From an uncultured Bacteroidota bacterium (GTDB lineage Bacteria; Bacteroidota; Bacteroidia; Flavobacteriales; Flavobacteriaceae), in assembly GCA_902536935.1 (NCBI GenBank), contig CACAZM010000008.1:1-64000 (forward strand): a stretch of 64,000 nucleotides of DNA, given 5' to 3'. Shown one piece after another: positions 55,260-64,000 of this stretch. The notes beneath the pieces are model-generated. The model was not told the DNA's origin. It worked only from the letters and a program-made list of their open reading frames with translations, and did not search any database. The first letter of the stretch is position 1; every line of letters begins with the position of its first letter. The translations under genes were made by a program, and so were the position numbers.

Positions 55260-56257
55260 TTGGTTTTACGATTCAATAAAAATAAATCAAAGCAAATGAA
55301 AAACAAACCTATGGCAAGCAACCATTGGTATTGATCCTTAAAGCGAACAAACTGTTTGGCTTCAAACTCTGCTTTATCCATGGCGACCAAGCGATCGGTA
55401 ATTGCGCTGACAACCTCACTGGTATTGTCGCCAATCAAAAACAAGCCGCCTGTGTTGTCAGCTACGGTTTGTAAAATATCTGTGTTCATTCGGGTGATGA
55501 CCACTTCACCCTCTGCGTCTTTTTTAAATGAAGAGGTGACCCCATTTTGTTTGAGTGGAATCACATCGCCTTTTTCGGTTCCCAAAGCAACTGTAAAAAT
55601 GGTAATGCCCTCTGCTGCTGCTGCGGTTGCTGCCATTTGTCCGCCTTCTTCATGATCTTCTCCGTCACTGAGAATCACCAGCACACGATTGGTTTGGTTC
55701 TCATCGTCAAAATAGGTCTTTGATAGCTCAATGGCTTCCGCAATGGCAGTTCCTTGCGAGGACAGCATGTCTGTATTGAGGGCTTGTAAAAAGAGTTTGG
55801 CAGACTCATAGTCTGTTGTAATCGGCAGTTGCGGGATAGCGCTTGCTGCATAAGCAATGATCCCAACGCGATCTCCAGAAAGCTTGTTGATGGTTTCTGA
55901 AACCAATCGTTTGGATTTTTCGAGGCGATTGGGCGCAATGTCTTCCGCCAACATACTTTTGGAGACATCAACCGCAAAGACCAGGTCCACACCTTCCCGC
56001 TTGACTGTTTCGAGTTCTGTCCCCATTTTTGGGTTTACCAAGGCAAAAATCAAAGCAGTGAATCCGATCAGCATTACCACAAATTTGAGGTGGCTTTTAA
56101 AATAGGAGCTATCTGGTGCGAGTGCTTCTAACAAGTCGGGTGAACCAAAACGGCTGCGCGCACGATGCTTCCACAGTTGTAAAAGCCCATAAGCAACCCC
56201 CATCACTGGAAGAAGGATGAATAGGTAAAAAAAGTCTGGTGCGTCCCACTGAAACAT
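55223..56257 (-). CDS. batB: BatB-like VWA domain membrane protein
   Basis: DLVFAVDVSKSMLAEDIAPNRLEKSKRLVSETINKLSGDRVGIIAYA (MIDAS DxSxS). Confidence 0.9.
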   Translation of the reverse strand: MFQWDAPDFFYLFILLPVMGVAYGLLQLWKHRARSRFGSPDLLEALAPDSSYFKSHLKFVVMLIGFTALIFALVNPKMGTELETVKREGVDLVFAVDVSKSMLAEDIAPNRLEKSKRLVSETINKLSGDRVGIIAYAASAIPQLPITTDYESAKLFLQALNTDMLSSQGTAIAEAIELSKTYFDDENQTNRVLVILSDGEDHEEGGQMAATAAAAEGITIFTVALGTEKGDVIPLKQNGVTSSFKKDAEGEVVITRMNTDILQTVADNTGGLFLIGDNTSEVVSAITDRLVAMDKAEFEAKQFVRFKDQYQWLLAIGLFFICFDLFLLNRKTKWIKSLNLFNDK

Positions 56258-57264
56258 TACACAATACTTTTATAGACGGTGATTCTTAAAATCCATTCCA
56301 ACATCAACAATGCCATTCCGAGTAAAATAAAAACACGAAAGTGTTCTTCGAAAGTGGTATACGTAAATTCCTCCACCTCGGTCTTTTCCAGCTTGTTGAT
56401 TTCGTCATAAATCGATGCCAAGCGTTGGTTATCCGTTGCCCTAAAATAGACCCCTCCTGTCTGCTCGGCAATGCTTTTGAGAAGTTCTTCGTCAATTTCA
56501 ACTCGCGTGAGTCCGTAGCGGAAACTCCCGTCTCGCTTCATGGCAATGGGTGCCATGGCATTGCCGTTGCTTCCCAAACCAATGGTATAGGTTTTGATGC
56601 CGTAGGAACTCGCAAGCCCTGCCGCAGTCGTCGGGTCAACAAAGCCCGCATTATTCACTCCATCGGTCAATAAAATGATGACTTTGCTAAGGGCTTTGGA
56701 GTCTTTAAGTCGATTGACTGCTGTTGCTAATCCCATACCAATCGCCGTACCGTCATCGATTACGCCTCGCTCGTAATTTAAGTTTGACAAGGCGTCGGTC
56801 ACAACGGCCTTATCGCTTGTAATTGGGGTTTTGGTGTAGGACTCTCCGGCATAAACAACCAATCCAATTCGATCGTTAATCCGATCGGAGACAAAGGTTT
56901 GCGCCACCTCTTTTAAAGCCGCCAAACGATTTGGTCTAAGGTCACGAGACAACATACTCGATGAGATGTCAATTGCCATGACAATATCGATCCCTTTTGT
57001 CGTTTTGGTTCGGATAGATACATTGGCTGTTCGAGGTCGAGCAAGGGCGACAATCAACAGAGCGATGGCCAGTAGTCGAAACCCCCATAACAAAGGATAG
57101 ATCCGTGTCCAGAAGGTTGGACTTTCCAACCCTTTTAGTGATGACATCCGCAAGACACTTTGTTTTTGCTGTGGACGCCAAAACAACCATGATGCCAAAA
57201 GCGGAATGATAGTCAATGCCCATAGAAAAGATATATTCGCAAAGCTGTAGTCTTGGAAAATCAT
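56257..57264 (-). CDS. batA: BatA-like VWA domain membrane protein
   Basis: IDIVMAIDISSSMLSRDLRPNRLAALKEVAQTFVSDRINDRIGLVVYAGESYTKTPIT. Confidence 0.9.
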   Translation of the reverse strand: MIFQDYSFANISFLWALTIIPLLASWLFWRPQQKQSVLRMSSLKGLESPTFWTRIYPLLWGFRLLAIALLIVALARPRTANVSIRTKTTKGIDIVMAIDISSSMLSRDLRPNRLAALKEVAQTFVSDRINDRIGLVVYAGESYTKTPITSDKAVVTDALSNLNYERGVIDDGTAIGMGLATAVNRLKDSKALSKVIILLTDGVNNAGFVDPTTAAGLASSYGIKTYTIGLGSNGNAMAPIAMKRDGSFRYGLTRVEIDEELLKSIAEQTGGVYFRATDNQRLASIYDEINKLEKTEVEEFTYTTFEEHFRVFILLGMALLMLEWILRITVYKSIV

Positions 57265-58886
57265 TGGACATCGGTGTTAAAGGTAAACGAATTAACCAAG
57301 CGGTCAATGATATCTTGTGCGTAACGATCATCACGATTGCTCACGATTTCGATTTGCTGTAACCCGCTATTCTCGACAAAGAAATAAACGGTATACTCCT
57401 TTCGAGTCGAGTCGGTTTCGGAGGAAGACCAGTCAAAAGAACCAGAAATGGCAACCCCTTTTACCCCTGTTGGGCTTTGATATTCGTCCTGTTTTTGAAA
57501 AATATTTGTTGCCCCTCTTGATTCTAAATCCTGAATAAGCCCCTCCGCGCGTGCCACCAAATCGACCTCAACCTCTCCTTCCCCCATTACCTGCTCAACT
57601 CGCAGGGTCAACGAAAACGGGTCATCTAGTACTCCCAATCGGAAAGTTTGGGTATTGGGTTGATCGGAGGGAATTCGGGTCAGCACTTCTGGAGTGGTCA
57701 TTCGGATCGGCGTAGCGCCATAAGTGCTCGTGATCCATTCAGATTCTAACCATTGTAAAGTCGGGTTCCCCAACAAGCGGTCTTTGACTTGATTGAATCC
57801 GTATACATAAGAAGATATCCCAAATGTCAATACAAGGGCCCCAAGTGCGGACAGCCCTACTACTTTGTACAGTTTGCGGCGGCGTTGCTTTTGGAGTTTT
57901 TGTCGGTAGACCTCGTTTTGTAGGTGCTCCTCTTCCGTCGGTTCGGGAATTGCCTCATTAGTTTGAACAACGACAGACTCAATCGCCGATCGATCCGAGG
58001 AGGCCAGACCAACGCCGGGAGTTGCTTTGGCAAATTTGACGAGATCTGCAGTTTCTAACACCTTTTTGAGGTTGGATATGGTTTCGTGTTGGAGAACCAA
58101 AGACCCTGCAGTTCGCAAGAGTTCAAGCTTTTGAATCAACTCTGTTGTTGTGCTTTCCAAGGCATTTACGTTTGCCTCTTCCTCCAGATAGCTACGAACG
58201 ATGGCTGTAAGAGATGAATAATATTGTTTGTATGCTTCCTGATCGTTTAATTCACTTGCTTCGAGGGCTTGGAGTTCTTGGATAGCACGATCGAAAGGGG
58301 GTAATCTTTTCCGGCGTTCTTCGATTCTTTTTTTGGCTCGGCCATAAACCATATACAGGGCGATGAGTCCGATAAGTCCCAGTATACCCCATAGGTAGGG
58401 GCGCCACCAGCCCGTATTGTTTTTGTCAATCTCAATGATGGGTTTGATGGGGTGTAATGGCTGTTTGAGCGTATCGACTTCAACGGTAAACACTTCGATT
58501 TTAAGAGAGTCTGTAAGAACTGCTTTACCGTCCACAAAAATCCGTTGCCGAGGGATGTGATAGCTTCCCGAGTCAAATTGAATGAGGGTGTATGTGCGCT
58601 TCCAAAGTGCTTTGTCTGCCAATTGCTGGATATCCACTTTGGTGGTATCGATAATTTCGAAAGGCAAGAAAGTTTGCCCTTGTGGGAAAATGACTTGGGC
58701 TGTCGAATCGGTTTGGACTTCAATTTGATACTGGATATCCTCCCCAATGGTCATCGCAATGGTGTCTAGACTCGCCGCAATACGGGGTTGAGCAAGCACG
58801 AAAGCTGGCATAAAGAACAAGAAGAAAATACAAATTCTAACCACGATTTTTGAAATAGGATAATAGTTTTTTGACATAACTCTCAT
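57261..58886 (-). CDS. Bat-operon-associated membrane protein (BatD-like ectodomain plus cytoplasmic helical region)
   Basis: Signal peptide; beta-rich N-terminus; TM GILGLIGLIALYMVYG; FDRAIQELQALEASELNDQEAYKQYYSSLTAIVRSYLEEEANVNALESTTTELIQKL. Start shortened from the ORF call to reduce overlap. Confidence 0.75.
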   Translation of the reverse strand: MRVMSKNYYPISKIVVRICIFFLFFMPAFVLAQPRIAASLDTIAMTIGEDIQYQIEVQTDSTAQVIFPQGQTFLPFEIIDTTKVDIQQLADKALWKRTYTLIQFDSGSYHIPRQRIFVDGKAVLTDSLKIEVFTVEVDTLKQPLHPIKPIIEIDKNNTGWWRPYLWGILGLIGLIALYMVYGRAKKRIEERRKRLPPFDRAIQELQALEASELNDQEAYKQYYSSLTAIVRSYLEEEANVNALESTTTELIQKLELLRTAGSLVLQHETISNLKKVLETADLVKFAKATPGVGLASSDRSAIESVVVQTNEAIPEPTEEEHLQNEVYRQKLQKQRRRKLYKVVGLSALGALVLTFGISSYVYGFNQVKDRLLGNPTLQWLESEWITSTYGATPIRMTTPEVLTRIPSDQPNTQTFRLGVLDDPFSLTLRVEQVMGEGEVEVDLVARAEGLIQDLESRGATNIFQKQDEYQSPTGVKGVAISGSFDWSSSETDSTRKEYTVYFFVENSGLQQIEIVSNRDDRYAQDIIDRLVNSFTFNTDVQ

Positions 58887-59703
58887 CGGTTCGACAAGAG
58901 ATAGTTCCTGCTCCGCTTTTTCGAAAAGATTCGTCAAAATACGATATGCGTTCACGAATGTGACTTTGGTGATTGCGTTGAAGTCTCTTTGAGCCGGTAT
59001 GAACCAATTGGTACTTTCCCGTTTCCTGATCGACCATAGGCACTAGACCCAAATTGGGTAGCTCAACCTCGTGTTTATCATAAATCCTTATTCCTGTGAG
59101 ATCGTGTTTTTTGGCAGCGATTTTAAGATTGGTGGCATATTCGGTATCCATAAAGTCGGACAGCACAAAGGCAATCGCTCGCTTTTTTTGCACGTTGGCC
59201 ATAAACTTGAGTGCCTCCGAGATATTGGTTTGGTGACTTTGAGGTCTAAACTCAATCAGCTCACGAATAATTCGAAGGATGTGTGATTTTCCTTTCTTGG
59301 GTGGGATATACAACTCGATTTGGTCTGTAAATAAAATCACCCCAACCTTATCGTTGTTTTGGAGAGCTGAAAAGGCGAGGGTTGCTGAAATTTCGGTAAG
59401 TATTTCTTTTTTAAACTGCTCATGTGATCCGTATTGGGAAGACCGACTGACATCGACAAGCATCATCAATGTCAGTTCGCGCTCTTCTTCAAATACCTTA
59501 ACAAATGGTTCGTTGTAACGAGCGGTTACGTTCCAGTCTATGGCACGGACATCATCTCCAAATTGGTATGGGCGCACTTCGCTAAAGGTCATTCCTCGTC
59601 CCTTGAAGGTGCTATGATACTCCCCACCAAAAATATGATTGCTCAAGCGGCGAGTCTTGATTTCGATTTTACGAACCTTTTGTAAAAGGGCCTTCGTATC
59701 CAT
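58837..59703 (-). CDS. DUF58 domain protein
   Basis: GEYHSTFKGRGMTFSEVRPYQFGDDVRAIDWNVTARYNEPFVKVFEEERELTLMMLVDVSRS. Confidence 0.93.
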   Translation of the reverse strand: MDTKALLQKVRKIEIKTRRLSNHIFGGEYHSTFKGRGMTFSEVRPYQFGDDVRAIDWNVTARYNEPFVKVFEEERELTLMMLVDVSRSSQYGSHEQFKKEILTEISATLAFSALQNNDKVGVILFTDQIELYIPPKKGKSHILRIIRELIEFRPQSHQTNISEALKFMANVQKKRAIAFVLSDFMDTEYATNLKIAAKKHDLTGIRIYDKHEVELPNLGLVPMVDQETGKYQLVHTGSKRLQRNHQSHIRERISYFDESFRKSGAGTISCRTDESYVKKLLSYFKNRG

Positions 59704-59734
59704 ACCGTTTTATTCTATCATTTGCTGTGCTGGG

Positions 59735-60733
59735 CTAGGGAACCTCAACAACATTGACAATCCGATTGATGATGTCTTCCGAAGTGATGTTTTCAGCTTC
59801 TGCTTCATAGGTGATTCCAATTCGGTGGCGAAGAACATCGTGCACCACTGCGCGTACGTCTTCTGGAACCACATAGCCTCGTCGCTTGATAAAAGCATAG
59901 CATTTGGCAGCGGTTGTCAGATTGATACTACCTCTCGGAGATGCGCCAAAGCTGATTAGTGGTTTGAGATCTTCTAAGCCGTATTGCTCAGGGTAGCGAG
60001 TAGCAAAAATAAGATCGATAATATATTTTTCGATTTTCTCATCCATATACACCTCACGTGCCGCTTTTTGTGCTTTAATGACTTGAGCTGTGGTGACCAC
60101 AGGCTTAATGGCATTGGTTGCCCCACTAACTTGTGCGCGAACAATTTGTTGCTCGTCTGTTTTGTTCGGGTAGTCGATAATTACTTTTAACATAAACCGA
60201 TCGACCTGCGCTTCAGGAAGTGGGTAAGTCCCTTCTTGCTCTACAGGGTTTTGGGTCGCCATGACCAAAAAAGGAGGCTTGAGAGCAAAACTCTCGTCGC
60301 CTATGGTAACTTGTCGTTCTTGCATGGCTTCAAGCAGGGCAGATTGTACTTTAGCAGGTGCGCGGTTGATCTCATCAGCAAGTACAAAATTGGCAAATAC
60401 TGGCCCTTTTTTGATGCTGAAGTCATTTTCTTTGATGTTATAAATCATCGTTCCAATCACATCTGCAGGGAGCAAGTCTGGAGTAAATTGTACGCGACTG
60501 AACGATGCTTTAATCGCTTTGCTCAAGGAGTTGATGGCAAGGGTTTTGGCTAGCCCGGGAACCCCTTCCAAAAGAATATGTCCTTCGCCCAAAAGTCCAA
60601 TCAATAGTCGCTCGAGCATCTGCTGTTGGCCCACAATTACCTTCCCGAGTTCGATTTGGAGTAAATCAACAAAGGCACTCTCTTTTTCAATCTTTTTATT
60701 TAGCGATTTAATATCTACCTGTTTATCGTTCAT
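59735..60733 (-). CDS. MoxR-family AAA ATPase
   Basis: IVGQQQMLERLLIGLLGEGHILLEGVPGLAKT...RVQFTPDLLPADVIGT...LADEINRAPAKVQSALLEAMQERQVT...MATQNPVEQEGTYPLPEAQVDRFMLK. Confidence 0.95.
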   Translation of the reverse strand: MNDKQVDIKSLNKKIEKESAFVDLLQIELGKVIVGQQQMLERLLIGLLGEGHILLEGVPGLAKTLAINSLSKAIKASFSRVQFTPDLLPADVIGTMIYNIKENDFSIKKGPVFANFVLADEINRAPAKVQSALLEAMQERQVTIGDESFALKPPFLVMATQNPVEQEGTYPLPEAQVDRFMLKVIIDYPNKTDEQQIVRAQVSGATNAIKPVVTTAQVIKAQKAAREVYMDEKIEKYIIDLIFATRYPEQYGLEDLKPLISFGASPRGSINLTTAAKCYAFIKRRGYVVPEDVRAVVHDVLRHRIGITYEAEAENITSEDIINRIVNVVEVP

Positions 60734-60898
60734 TTGATAAAAATTTGACTTTAAAAATAATGCTTGTTTAAAGGGCTGCAAGTTGATTAAAAAATATTTT
60801 TAAATCTGTTAAGGTTTGGTTAAAATCCTCTTATTTGTGCGCTATTAACCCACATGATCTTTGTATTTTAGACCAGGGCAAACAAATTCAACCTGTAT

Positions 60899-62035
60899 AT
60901 GATCAACAAACGCCTTTTGGTAAAAAACTTATTGGCGCACAATGATGAAAACAGCTTTTATGATAAAAAGCTGCAGCTCAACCTTGGCAACAAAGAAGGT
61001 AAGGCAAAGTTCCTCAAGCACATTTGTGCCCTGTCAAATTCCAATCCCAAAAATAATTCTTACATCGTAGTCGGCATTATGGATCATGACAATGATATCG
61101 TAGGTGTCGATTTTTTTGATGATGCCAAGCTACAAAACCTTGTCAATGCCTATCTTGAAAACCCCCCTCTCGTACTTTATGAAAACATACACTTTCCCCA
61201 TTTGCCCGAGGGAAAAGTGGTTGGTTTAGTGACCATCAAGCCCACAGAGGCGTTGACAACGCTGCGAAAAAACATTTGGAAATACTATGGGGGATCTGTT
61301 TTTTTTAGAGAGGGAAGTACCTCCGTCCCAAGAGCATTTGATGTGGACATTAAAGACATCAATTCTAGAGTCGTAACGGAAATTGAAAAACACGCACAAA
61401 ACAATATCGAGCTCACTCTTGACGGTGTAGTTGATTTTGTCCAGCGACACCTAGATGGCCTTAATCCACAGTATAAAGTATTTAAAGAATCTTTTGTGGT
61501 GTGCTGGGCAGGGATTGAAAAAAAGGTAAAGGGAAAATGTTACTATTCTCGTGTGGATGTCGAATTGGTCAATGAGCATGTGAAATTATTTTACTCTGTC
61601 TATGACGAAGTTGAAATACAATTTGATACCAATCACTTTCGCTTGATTGAATATGTCAAACTCGGGCTGAACAATATCGACAAGTACTACCCTCTAGAGC
61701 AGATTGACCTACAGTTTGATAACAACGGGAGCTATCAAATGAGTTCCGTCTTTTTGTTTGAACCACCTGCTTTTGAGAAAACGCTCCTTCACCACATTAT
61801 GAATTCCCAAAAAACGATTGCTCAAAAATTACTGACAAACAAAACTCTAACGGGTGCCCAAAAAAAAGAAGTTGAAACCCTTTCTCCCACCTTAATGCTG
61901 TGTTATCTCAATGGTTTTGAAGAAGCTAAAGAAATTCTCTTTTCCATTCAAAATCCACTTCGTGATTGTAGCAATATCGCATATCAAAACCATAAGGATG
62001 CCATGCGAATTTTACGAAAAATCAAATACAATTAA
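60899..62035 (+). CDS. AlbA_2/Schlafen-type putative ATP-binding protein
   Basis: NLGNKEGKAKFLKHICALSNSNPKNNSYIVVGIMDHDNDIVGVD...GSVFFREGSTSVPRAFD. Confidence 0.65.
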   Translation: MINKRLLVKNLLAHNDENSFYDKKLQLNLGNKEGKAKFLKHICALSNSNPKNNSYIVVGIMDHDNDIVGVDFFDDAKLQNLVNAYLENPPLVLYENIHFPHLPEGKVVGLVTIKPTEALTTLRKNIWKYYGGSVFFREGSTSVPRAFDVDIKDINSRVVTEIEKHAQNNIELTLDGVVDFVQRHLDGLNPQYKVFKESFVVCWAGIEKKVKGKCYYSRVDVELVNEHVKLFYSVYDEVEIQFDTNHFRLIEYVKLGLNNIDKYYPLEQIDLQFDNNGSYQMSSVFLFEPPAFEKTLLHHIMNSQKTIAQKLLTNKTLTGAQKKEVETLSPTLMLCYLNGFEEAKEILFSIQNPLRDCSNIAYQNHKDAMRILRKIKYN

Positions 62036-62050
62036 TAAATGTATTTGGGA

Positions 62051-62614
62051 TTATTTGAGGTATGTTTCATAGAAAAACGTTGCTACTTCTTCAGGTACAA
62101 GATGATTTATTTCCTCTTGTCGCTCGACTTTTTGTCGAATCATAGTAGCCGAAATTGATATCATTGGACTATCTAACAACGTGATTTTATCGCTCTTTTC
62201 AGGAAGCTGCCATCCCATACGTGGATAAATCATCAAATAGTTAGATAACATTTCCGCTGCACCTTCCCAGGTTTTCATTTGCACAAAAATATCTGCCCCC
62301 ATCAATAAGGTGTGGGTATTTGAGTCGGGCGAAACATCCAAATGTCTCAGGGTGTTGATTGTGTAATTTGGACGCGATAATTTAAATTCTACATCGCTGA
62401 AAGTCATTTGTTCTTCTTCAGAAATAACTGATGAAACCAAGTCTAAGCGTTGTTGTTCTGGTAACAAATCGACATCGCGTTTAAAGGGGTTTTGCGGACT
62501 AACTATAAAGATAACCTCTTTGATTTTTCCAGTTTCTATTGCTGCCCGAGCCACGTTGAGGTGGCCATGATGTATAGGATTAAAACTCCCAAAAAATAAA
62601 GCGGTTCGTTTCAT
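62051..62614 (-). CDS. nadD: Nicotinate-nucleotide adenylyltransferase
   Basis: ALFFGSFNPIHHGHLNVARAAIE...VSPQNPFK...LLMGADIFVQMKTW...ISISATMIRQ. Confidence 0.95.
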   Translation of the reverse strand: MKRTALFFGSFNPIHHGHLNVARAAIETGKIKEVIFIVSPQNPFKRDVDLLPEQQRLDLVSSVISEEEQMTFSDVEFKLSRPNYTINTLRHLDVSPDSNTHTLLMGADIFVQMKTWEGAAEMLSNYLMIYPRMGWQLPEKSDKITLLDSPMISISATMIRQKVERQEEINHLVPEEVATFFYETYLK

Positions 62615-63183
62615 GATTTAATAAATTGTGTAACCAGTTCCTCGATTTCCGCCCTAGCCTCGCTGAGAATGTTATTATGAACGATGTGTTGGAATTTTGG
62701 AGCTAGTTTCATTTCGTTTTCTGCTTTATCAAGTCGCATTTTCAGAGTCTCTCTCGATTCTGTTTCTCGATTGGTCAATCGTTGTTTGAGTGTTGCCAAG
62801 CTCGGTGGCTTTATAAAAATCGTGATTGTTTGGTCTGGAAATTGTTTTTTGATTCGTAACCCCCCCTTTACGTCTATATCAAAAATAACGTGTTTTCCCT
62901 CGCTCCACAATCTCTCCACCTCTTCACGCAAAGTGCCGTAAAAAACGCCTGGATAAACTTCTTCGTATTCGATAAAATCCCCTTGATTGATCTGTTTTTG
63001 AAAATGCTTTGGGCTGATAAAAAAATAATCCTCGCCGTGTTTTTCGTTAGCTCTAGGCTCACGAGAGGTTGCCGAAATCGAAAACGCGAGCTGAAGGAGT
63101 TTGTTTTGTAGCAATTGTTTTGCCAAGGTTGTTTTTCCACTTCCCGAGGGCGCTGAAAGCACAATACATTTCCCTTTTACCAT
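62611..63183 (-). CDS. gmk: Guanylate kinase
   Basis: CIVLSAPSGSGKTTLAKQLL...SISATSREPRANEKHGEDYFFIS...FIEYEEVYPGVFYGTL. Confidence 0.96.
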   Translation of the reverse strand: MVKGKCIVLSAPSGSGKTTLAKQLLQNKLLQLAFSISATSREPRANEKHGEDYFFISPKHFQKQINQGDFIEYEEVYPGVFYGTLREEVERLWSEGKHVIFDIDVKGGLRIKKQFPDQTITIFIKPPSLATLKQRLTNRETESRETLKMRLDKAENEMKLAPKFQHIVHNNILSEARAEIEELVTQFIKS

Positions 63184-64000
63184 TTAGAGAATGTTGAGCA
63201 ATTGTTCCTTGATACGTTCTAGAGCATCTTTCATTTGAACGATTTCTTTTTGTAGGGAGGCATCGTTAGCTTTGGAGCCAATCGTGTTGATTTCTCTTCC
63301 AATTTCCTGAGCGATAAAGCCAAGTTTTTTCCCTTTTGTTTCAATTTCATTGTTCATCACTTCACAAAAATAAATGAGGTGTTGACGTAAACGTACCATT
63401 TCTTCATTGATGTCAAACTTTTCGAGATAAAAAATCAACTCCTGCTCGAACCGGTTTTGGTCAACCTCAACTGCTAAGCTTTTAAGATTGTCTTGTAATT
63501 TTGATTGGACTTTTTGGATTCGTAAATCCTTTTTGCCGTTGACATACTCAAGCCCTTTTTCGATACTTTCGATTTGGGCATTGAGATCCTTGGCCATGGC
63601 TTGACCTTCTGCAGTCTGATGGTCAATCAACTGCTTTATTGCCTGCTGAACCAAGGCAAACATTTCTTTTTTCTGGTTATCGTCTGGGAAAACTTCTGCC
63701 GACTGGATAGTATCTGGCAAACGCGTCACAATGGGAAGTAATTCAGCGGGGGTTACGTCCGCTATTTCACGCAATTGCTGGATATAATAGGAAATGACAT
63801 CCTTGTTGAGTTCAGCAACAGCCGCTTTAGCTTGATGATTTACGTTGAAGTTAACATCGACTTTTCCGCGTAACAGTTGAGGTTTGATGGCGGTTCGCAA
63901 CTCATCCTCCCAAGATCGATAACTGTATGGCAGTCGAAGATTGAGTTCTAAATTTTTGCTGTTTAATGTTCGAATCTCCACGGTCATACTAATGTCTTGA
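63184..64000 (-). CDS. YicC/YloC family protein (partial at right edge)
   Basis: MTVEIRTLNSKNLELNLRLPYSYRSWEDELR...IDQNRFEQELIFYLEKFDINEEMVRLRQHL...GRKLGFIAQEIGREINTIGSKAND-type motifs; the frame continues upstream (QDIS) to the window edge. Confidence 0.88.
   Translation of the reverse strand, partial: QDISMTVEIRTLNSKNLELNLRLPYSYRSWEDELRTAIKPQLLRGKVDVNFNVNHQAKAAVAELNKDVISYYIQQLREIADVTPAELLPIVTRLPDTIQSAEVFPDDNQKKEMFALVQQAIKQLIDHQTAEGQAMAKDLNAQIESIEKGLEYVNGKKDLRIQKVQSKLQDNLKSLAVEVDQNRFEQELIFYLEKFDINEEMVRLRQHLIYFCEVMNNEIETKGKKLGFIAQEIGREINTIGSKANDASLQKEIVQMKDALERIKEQLLNIL

Noticed and set aside
1-64000. Mobile elements, integrases, toxin-antitoxin or defence islands
   Set aside because: No transposase, integrase, terminal inverted repeats or recognised defence domains found by reading; the AlbA_2 gene at 60899 alone is not sufficient evidence.

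Overview
AT-rich Bacteroidetes/Flavobacteriia-type chromosome segment. (1) Positions 1-24687, minus strand: one uninterrupted giant reading frame (at least 8,229 codons) that runs off the left edge, so the ORF track omits it. It encodes a secreted adhesin-like protein: signal peptide, cupredoxin-like N-terminal module, and about 37 DUF11-type Ig-like repeats (my manual count) with acidic DxDxDG linkers. Several recognition-type modules (C-type-lectin-like, FISUMP, CBM-like, TSP3) are nested inside individual repeats. The many short + strand ORFs over this region are antisense artefacts. (2) 24950-25174, plus strand: a decayed T9SS type-A C-terminal sorting domain with one in-frame TGA, followed by a terminator. 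(3) 25.2-33.7 kb: small accessory genes (NTF2-like lipoproteins, PhoD-like phosphatase, ECF sigma plus putative partner, FAD oxidase, PhzF-like protein, bacilliredoxin). (4) 33.7-49.1 kb: plsC, enoyl-CoA hydratase, NtrY-like kinase, hemJ, hemH and an AraC regulator, divergent from hemACDEFB; then a serine hydrolase, an exonuclease and a dual-ATPase ABC protein. (5) 49.3-64 kb: gpsA, pheS, cvpA, the MoxR/DUF58/BatA-E operon, an AlbA_2-type protein, nadD, gmk and a partial YicC-family gene. No rRNA, tRNA, CRISPR array or transposase was recognised. All family assignments come from reading the sequence; no searches were run.
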